From positions 434,001-498,000 of the forward strand of contig VWZF01004021.1 of the NCBI GenBank assembly GCA_013396755.1: a stretch of DNA of 64,000 bases. The letters are read 5' to 3'. How positions within the stretch are numbered: position 1 is the stretch's first letter; each line of letters opens with the position of its first letter. Below, in pieces: positions 59,654-64,000 of this stretch. Source of the DNA: Sclerurus mexicanus. Lineage: Eukaryota; Chordata; Aves; Passeriformes; Furnariidae. The notes beneath the pieces are model-generated. The model was not told the DNA's origin. It did no database searches and saw only the letters and a program-made list of their open reading frames with translations. The position numbers and the translations under genes are program-made.

Positions 59654-59659
59654 AATAAA
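59654..59659 (+). promoter_or_regulatory. RAPGEF6: Distal polyadenylation signal
   Basis: AATAAA in the context GGAATCAATAAACAATCT at the end of a long AT-rich stretch, about 4.0 kb after the stop codon. Confidence 0.6.
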
Positions 59660-59851
59660 CAATCTACATATATCAACTGGTTTTAGCAGTTCTTTTCTGG
59701 CAGCCAGTGGAGGATGGGGCTGAGATCATCCAAAAGATCAGCTTTGTGGGAACCTTATGGAGAAATCTTTTTAGGGGGCAGGGCACTTGTGTAAGGGTTA
59801 TGTGCTGGCAAGCAGAGCCTGCAGCTTCTTGCCCTTCTCTCCCCCAGTGCA

Positions 59852-60763
59852 AAGGGCATTTTCCTCCCTGCCTGTCCCTGGGCATGTGGTCACACACACT
59901 CTGCCAGGGCAGAGGAGAGCTGAGCTTCATCTTCACCATCTTACACCCCTCCGTGGGGCTTTTCAGAGCAGAACCACAGCCTGGTTTGTGTGGGAAGGGA
60001 CCTTAAAGCTCATCCAGTTCCACCCCCTGCCATGGGCAGGGACTCTTTCCACCAGCCCAGGTTGCTCAGAGCCCCTGTCCAGCCCAGTGTGGTTCTCAGA
60101 ACTTTGATCAAAACCAGCGTGGTTTTGTTCCCAGGAATCTTTCATTTAAGGCAGTTTCTGGGAGGTGATCATGTTTTTAATTTTATTTTTGTCAGCTTCT
60201 GAAAACTGTTCTTGTGAAGGAAGGGAAAGCGAGCAGAGCTGCCACAAGAGGCCAGCATTGCCTGTGGTTTGTGAGCCTGTGCAGGGCTGTGCCCAAGGGG
60301 CCCTGCCATGCTCAGCCAGCACCCAGCACCCTGCTGAGGACGTTTGCTATTATAGTTTTATTTATTGAGATGATAAAATGTGCTGGAGAGACCATGTTTG
60401 AGCACATTGAGGGCTGAAACCTGTCCCTGCACCACTCTTCCCTCTGGGTTGAATTCCTGCACTTCTGGGGCTGGAGCAAAAGCCTTTCTTCTTGTCCAGC
60501 ATCGCTTCAGGGGGAGCACTTGGAGCCTCTGATGTTTGCACCATGTGCTTTCAGGCTGTGGCATCAGCTCTTGTGGTCTGACCCAGAATTTGCAGTATTT
60601 TTAGCTTTCCTGAAGATCCAGGTCCTGGAGGCTCATGATGACACGAACTGATGACATTTGGGGGAAGGGGGTATGTAAAGCAGCTCTTGTTGCTACGAAA
60701 ACCTTGAAAACACAAACTATAAAAAGAATTCTTTAAAAAAACATGGGAAGGAAATGAAGATCC
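59852..60763. repeat. 912 bp direct repeat, copy 1
   Basis: Starts AAGGGCATTTTCCTCC and ends GGAAATGAAGATCC. It matches copy 2 (60,765-61,676) at a constant offset of 913 with no difference seen. See findings: probably a false duplication. Confidence 0.97.
59968..60100 (-). mobile_element. CR1 LINE 3'-end fragment (in repeat copy 1)
   Basis: GCAGAACCACAGCCTGGTTT, then GGGACCTTAAAGCTCATCCA, then CCCTGCCATGGGCAGGGACT. Confidence 0.88.
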
Positions 60764-60764
60764 N

Positions 60765-61676
60765 AAGGGCATTTTCCTCCCTGCCTGTCCCTGGGCATGT
60801 GGTCACACACACTCTGCCAGGGCAGAGGAGAGCTGAGCTTCATCTTCACCATCTTACACCCCTCCGTGGGGCTTTTCAGAGCAGAACCACAGCCTGGTTT
60901 GTGTGGGAAGGGACCTTAAAGCTCATCCAGTTCCACCCCCTGCCATGGGCAGGGACTCTTTCCACCAGCCCAGGTTGCTCAGAGCCCCTGTCCAGCCCAG
61001 TGTGGTTCTCAGAACTTTGATCAAAACCAGCGTGGTTTTGTTCCCAGGAATCTTTCATTTAAGGCAGTTTCTGGGAGGTGATCATGTTTTTAATTTTATT
61101 TTTGTCAGCTTCTGAAAACTGTTCTTGTGAAGGAAGGGAAAGCGAGCAGAGCTGCCACAAGAGGCCAGCATTGCCTGTGGTTTGTGAGCCTGTGCAGGGC
61201 TGTGCCCAAGGGGCCCTGCCATGCTCAGCCAGCACCCAGCACCCTGCTGAGGACGTTTGCTATTATAGTTTTATTTATTGAGATGATAAAATGTGCTGGA
61301 GAGACCATGTTTGAGCACATTGAGGGCTGAAACCTGTCCCTGCACCACTCTTCCCTCTGGGTTGAATTCCTGCACTTCTGGGGCTGGAGCAAAAGCCTTT
61401 CTTCTTGTCCAGCATCGCTTCAGGGGGAGCACTTGGAGCCTCTGATGTTTGCACCATGTGCTTTCAGGCTGTGGCATCAGCTCTTGTGGTCTGACCCAGA
61501 ATTTGCAGTATTTTTAGCTTTCCTGAAGATCCAGGTCCTGGAGGCTCATGATGACACGAACTGATGACATTTGGGGGAAGGGGGTATGTAAAGCAGCTCT
61601 TGTTGCTACGAAAACCTTGAAAACACAAACTATAAAAAGAATTCTTTAAAAAAACATGGGAAGGAAATGAAGATCC
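60765..61676. repeat. 912 bp direct repeat, copy 2
   Basis: Begins immediately after the single N at 60,764 and then continues into unique sequence at 61,677. Same sequence as 59,852-60,763. Confidence 0.97.
60881..61013 (-). mobile_element. CR1 LINE 3'-end fragment (in repeat copy 2)
   Basis: Duplicate of the CR1 fragment at 59,968, offset by 913 bases. Confidence 0.88.
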
Positions 61677-62439
61677 ATATTGATGTAACCTGCCCCTGGC
61701 TCTCATCAGCCCTGGGCTGCTCTGGCTCCTGATGCTGAAGTCCCACAGCCCATCAGCTGAAAAGCACAATGTCTTTCCCCAGGGTATTGCCCTGGAGGCT
61801 TTCAGTGCTCTGTGCGAGCCAACACTCCTGGAAATGCGGGAAGAACCACGTTGTTTGTACGAGATGAATGTTAAATGGGCTCGGCAAAGATTCCTGTTCA
61901 TTCCCCTGTATTTGTCAGAGGAGGAGAGTAATTACCAGTGTGACAGTGTGCACGTCACTTGGCTTGGGAGAGCGGAAGAAATATGGTAATAAGCGAAGTT
62001 CCAATGGAGATGTAGTTGCATTTAACACTTATGAGCAGCAATAAAGATGAAAGTTGTAATTGTATCTGCAGTTTCAAAGCTCACAACATAATTTTATATC
62101 CTCAAACATCTGCTTTAGCATCAGAGCCGAGTGTCAGCTAACTGGCTTATTTTTAGATCTATCAGTTAGGCACCGTCAAGTTTATTCTAAACTCAAACTC
62201 ATTTATTAGTAAACACGACTTGTTTTGAAGAGCAACACAATGAGATGGTCCTGGGGTGGTGGGTTTGGAGCAGCAGAAGTCCACCAGGCTGTTCAGCAGG
62301 ATGCTGGTGCAGGGCAAAACTCACGGAGGGAGATGACCCGTGCAGGAAGGTGCCAGTGCTTTACCTGGGTGTCCTCAGGGAAAGGGGAGGGGAAGCCAAC
62401 TGCAAACCTGGGAAAGGCTTCCCTGGGGGCGTGTGGGGC

Positions 62440-62540
62440 CCTGGCACAGGTTGGGCAGAGAAGCTGTGGCTGCCCCATCCCTGGGACTGTCCAAGGCCAG
62501 GCTGGAGCCATCTGGGACAGTGGAAGGTGTCCCTACCTAG
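62440..62540 (+). mobile_element. CR1 LINE 3'-end fragment
   Basis: GGCACAGGTTGGGCAGAGAA, then GCTGTGGCTGCCCCATCCCT, then GGACAGTGGAAGGTGTCCCT. Confidence 0.9.
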
Positions 62541-62749
62541 GAAAAGCATGTACCAAGAGATTCGGCAGCTGATGCTTCCAATGCCCCTGCCCTTTCCTGC
62601 CACGTGGAAATGTCACCTGTGGCCAGAGGGACCCCGCACTGGCACCTGCTGCTGGGTCCCTTGTGCTGTTTGAATGGGTGGATGCCACCCTGGAAGGTGT
62701 GAGCTGGCCCCTCAGGGGCATCGAACGTGCAGCACAGCCCTGGAGCTGG

Positions 62750-62768
62750 GGTGTGTGTGTGTGTGTGT
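62750..62768. repeat. Short (GT)n repeat
   Basis: About nine GT units following GGAGCTGGG. Confidence 0.85.
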
Positions 62769-63579
62769 TTTATCTGCAGCATTTGTTATTCCATGGGATA
62801 AGGGACCCTGACCTGTGGCTCCTGGCCGATCCCCCTGGGCAGTGGTGCTGCTGCAGAGCCCACTGCAGCACAGCTGGGCTGGACTACAGATGTGCTGCCT
62901 TCATCCCTCCGGTCTGAATTATTGCTCCACCGATGGCTGAGCTGGCATTCCAAGAACTTCAGCGCCATGGGCTGTGGTTTCATACCAGGTGTTTACACAA
63001 GTAACATGAGCACGAATGACTTGCAGGCGTTATTAAATGATTCATCCAGCCCTGTCAAACAAGCGAAGTGGCTGCAGGGTGCCTGTTAACCCAGCTCTGC
63101 TGTGGTGCTGCCCCTGGGCCTGGCTCTGCTCTGTGGGCAGCAGGTGCCATGTAGGGTGCCCGCTCCATCCCCGTGGGCTCCGTGCAGGGAGGGTCAATAG
63201 CCAGCCAGGGCTTGCGCTGGGCAAGTGATGAGTGGCCAGCTTGAATCGCTCAGATCAATAACACGGTGCCGGCAGCTCGAGCACTTGGAAATGGCGCTGA
63301 GCCCGACGGGGTCGTTCTGAGCATTGCGAAGGATGAAGAACACCCGGGCGGGAATTGCTGAGCTCCATCACCGTGCCAGGGCTGCGAGCGTGAATATCAA
63401 GTGCTGTGGGAGAATGGGGCCTCGCGTGGCCTCTGTGGCAAGTGGAAAGGGAATGCCGGCACCCTGCACTTGCCAGCCGCTGGGGAATGGACACGGGGCT
63501 GGGACCAATCCCCACCGAAGTCCCTCTTCTGGTCCCCTCGCCCACCCACAGTTCCTCCTCCAACAGCGGGAGGAAGGAT

Positions 63580-63665
63580 AGTCAGAGAATGGTTTGGGTT
63601 GGAAGGAACCTTAAAAATCATCCCCTTCCAAGCCCCCTGCCATGGGTAGGGACACCTTCCAGTCC
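63580..63665 (-). mobile_element. CR1 LINE 3'-end fragment
   Basis: AGTCAGAGAATGGTTTGGGT, then GAACCTTAAAAATCATCCCC, then CCCTGCCATGGGTAGGGACA. Confidence 0.9.
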
Positions 63666-64000
63666 AATGAGAATCGAGGTTCCTAAACTCCCAGAGAAAT
63701 AAGCCCTGGGTAGGGGATGCAATCCCTCTGCAGTGCAGTGTCTGTTCTGAGCAGCAGGGAACTTGCTTGCCTTATGGCCAGGATCCACAGGAAGGTCCTT
63801 TTCCACTTAGGCTGATGATATTTGCTGTGCAACAGGACAATATTTAATCCCTATCTGGGCTTTTTTTCACCCCCCAGAAGAAACCCCTCTTACAGTCACA
63901 TTTATGAAATTCAAATGCGTGGTGAGTTGGGCACAAGGATCTGGTGGCACAAAGCTGATGTAGAGCTTACAGGGGAGCTCTGTGTGAGTTTATTCCACAT

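Larger units (their letters stand above)
55621..59680 (+). other. RAPGEF6: RAPGEF6 3' UTR (long form)
   Basis: Follows the stop codon. The proximal part to about 56,245 is unique and ends at two AATAAA signals. A longer form would run to the AATAAA at 59,654. AT-rich, conserved-looking sequence at about 59,100-59,670 fits a distal 3' UTR end. In between lie a CTTT microsatellite, a GC-rich patch and a CR1 fragment. Use of the distal site is inferred. Confidence 0.6.
61677..64000. other. Intergenic sequence downstream of RAPGEF6
   Basis: Contains two CR1 fragments, a short GT repeat, and unique stretches (about 61,980-62,230 AT-rich; about 63,220-63,420 moderately CpG-rich). In other vertebrates CDC42SE2 lies beyond the RAPGEF6 3' end, but none of its coding sequence was recognised here. 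Confidence 0.6.

Noticed and set aside
1..64000. RAPGEF2 as the gene identity
   Set aside because: Diagnostic residues in the cNBD, PDZ and tail match RAPGEF6; RAPGEF2 differs at many of these positions.
59680..64000. CDC42SE2 or another neighbour gene in the downstream region
   Set aside because: No frame on either strand gives a recognisable protein; the open frames fall in CR1 fragments or unique non-coding DNA.

Overview
The window is vertebrate nuclear DNA, almost certainly from a bird. It is intron-rich with canonical GT/AG junctions, and it carries about 18 short fragments of the avian LINE CR1 3' end. The order within birds cannot be fixed from the sequence. No bacterial, viral or CRISPR signal was seen.

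One gene fills nearly the whole window, on the + strand: RAPGEF6 (PDZ-GEF2 / RA-GEF-2), a guanine nucleotide exchange factor for the small GTPases Rap1 and Rap2. I reconstructed 23 coding exons from about 1,027 to 55,620. All splice phases agree, giving a 1,460-residue protein. Its order is: acidic N-terminal segment, degenerate cyclic-nucleotide-binding-like domain, RasGEF N-terminal (REM) domain, PDZ domain, Ras-association domain, CDC25 (RasGEF) catalytic domain, a long Ser/Pro-rich tail with two PPxY motifs, and a C-terminal PDZ ligand ending VSAV. The first coding exon (1,027-1,080) is an alternative start. The exons for the longer N-terminus known from mammals are not in the window and should lie upstream.

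Layout: 1-1,080 probable alternative promoter/leader plus the 18-codon first exon; 1,081-15,303 a 14 kb first intron; 15,304-25,771 N-terminal segment, cNBD, REM and PDZ exons; 27,497-36,736 linker, RA and catalytic exons; 41,724-55,620 tail exons; 55,621 to about 59,680 the 3' UTR, with early and late polyadenylation signals; about 59,680-64,000 intergenic sequence with CR1 fragments. The late part contains a perfect 912 bp tandem repeat whose copies are separated by a single N, which is most likely an assembly artefact.

The most interesting signals are isoform-generating elements inside RAPGEF6. They are a 15-nt in-frame microexon candidate before the RA domain (29,609-29,623); a 24-nt in-frame microexon (39,109-39,132) whose peptide matches a segment of the paralogue RAPGEF2; both with TGC motifs just upstream as in SRRM4-dependent neural microexons; and an alternative terminal exon (46,115-46,581) that would replace the PY motifs and PDZ ligand with a basic tail. 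No wholly new biological system was seen.
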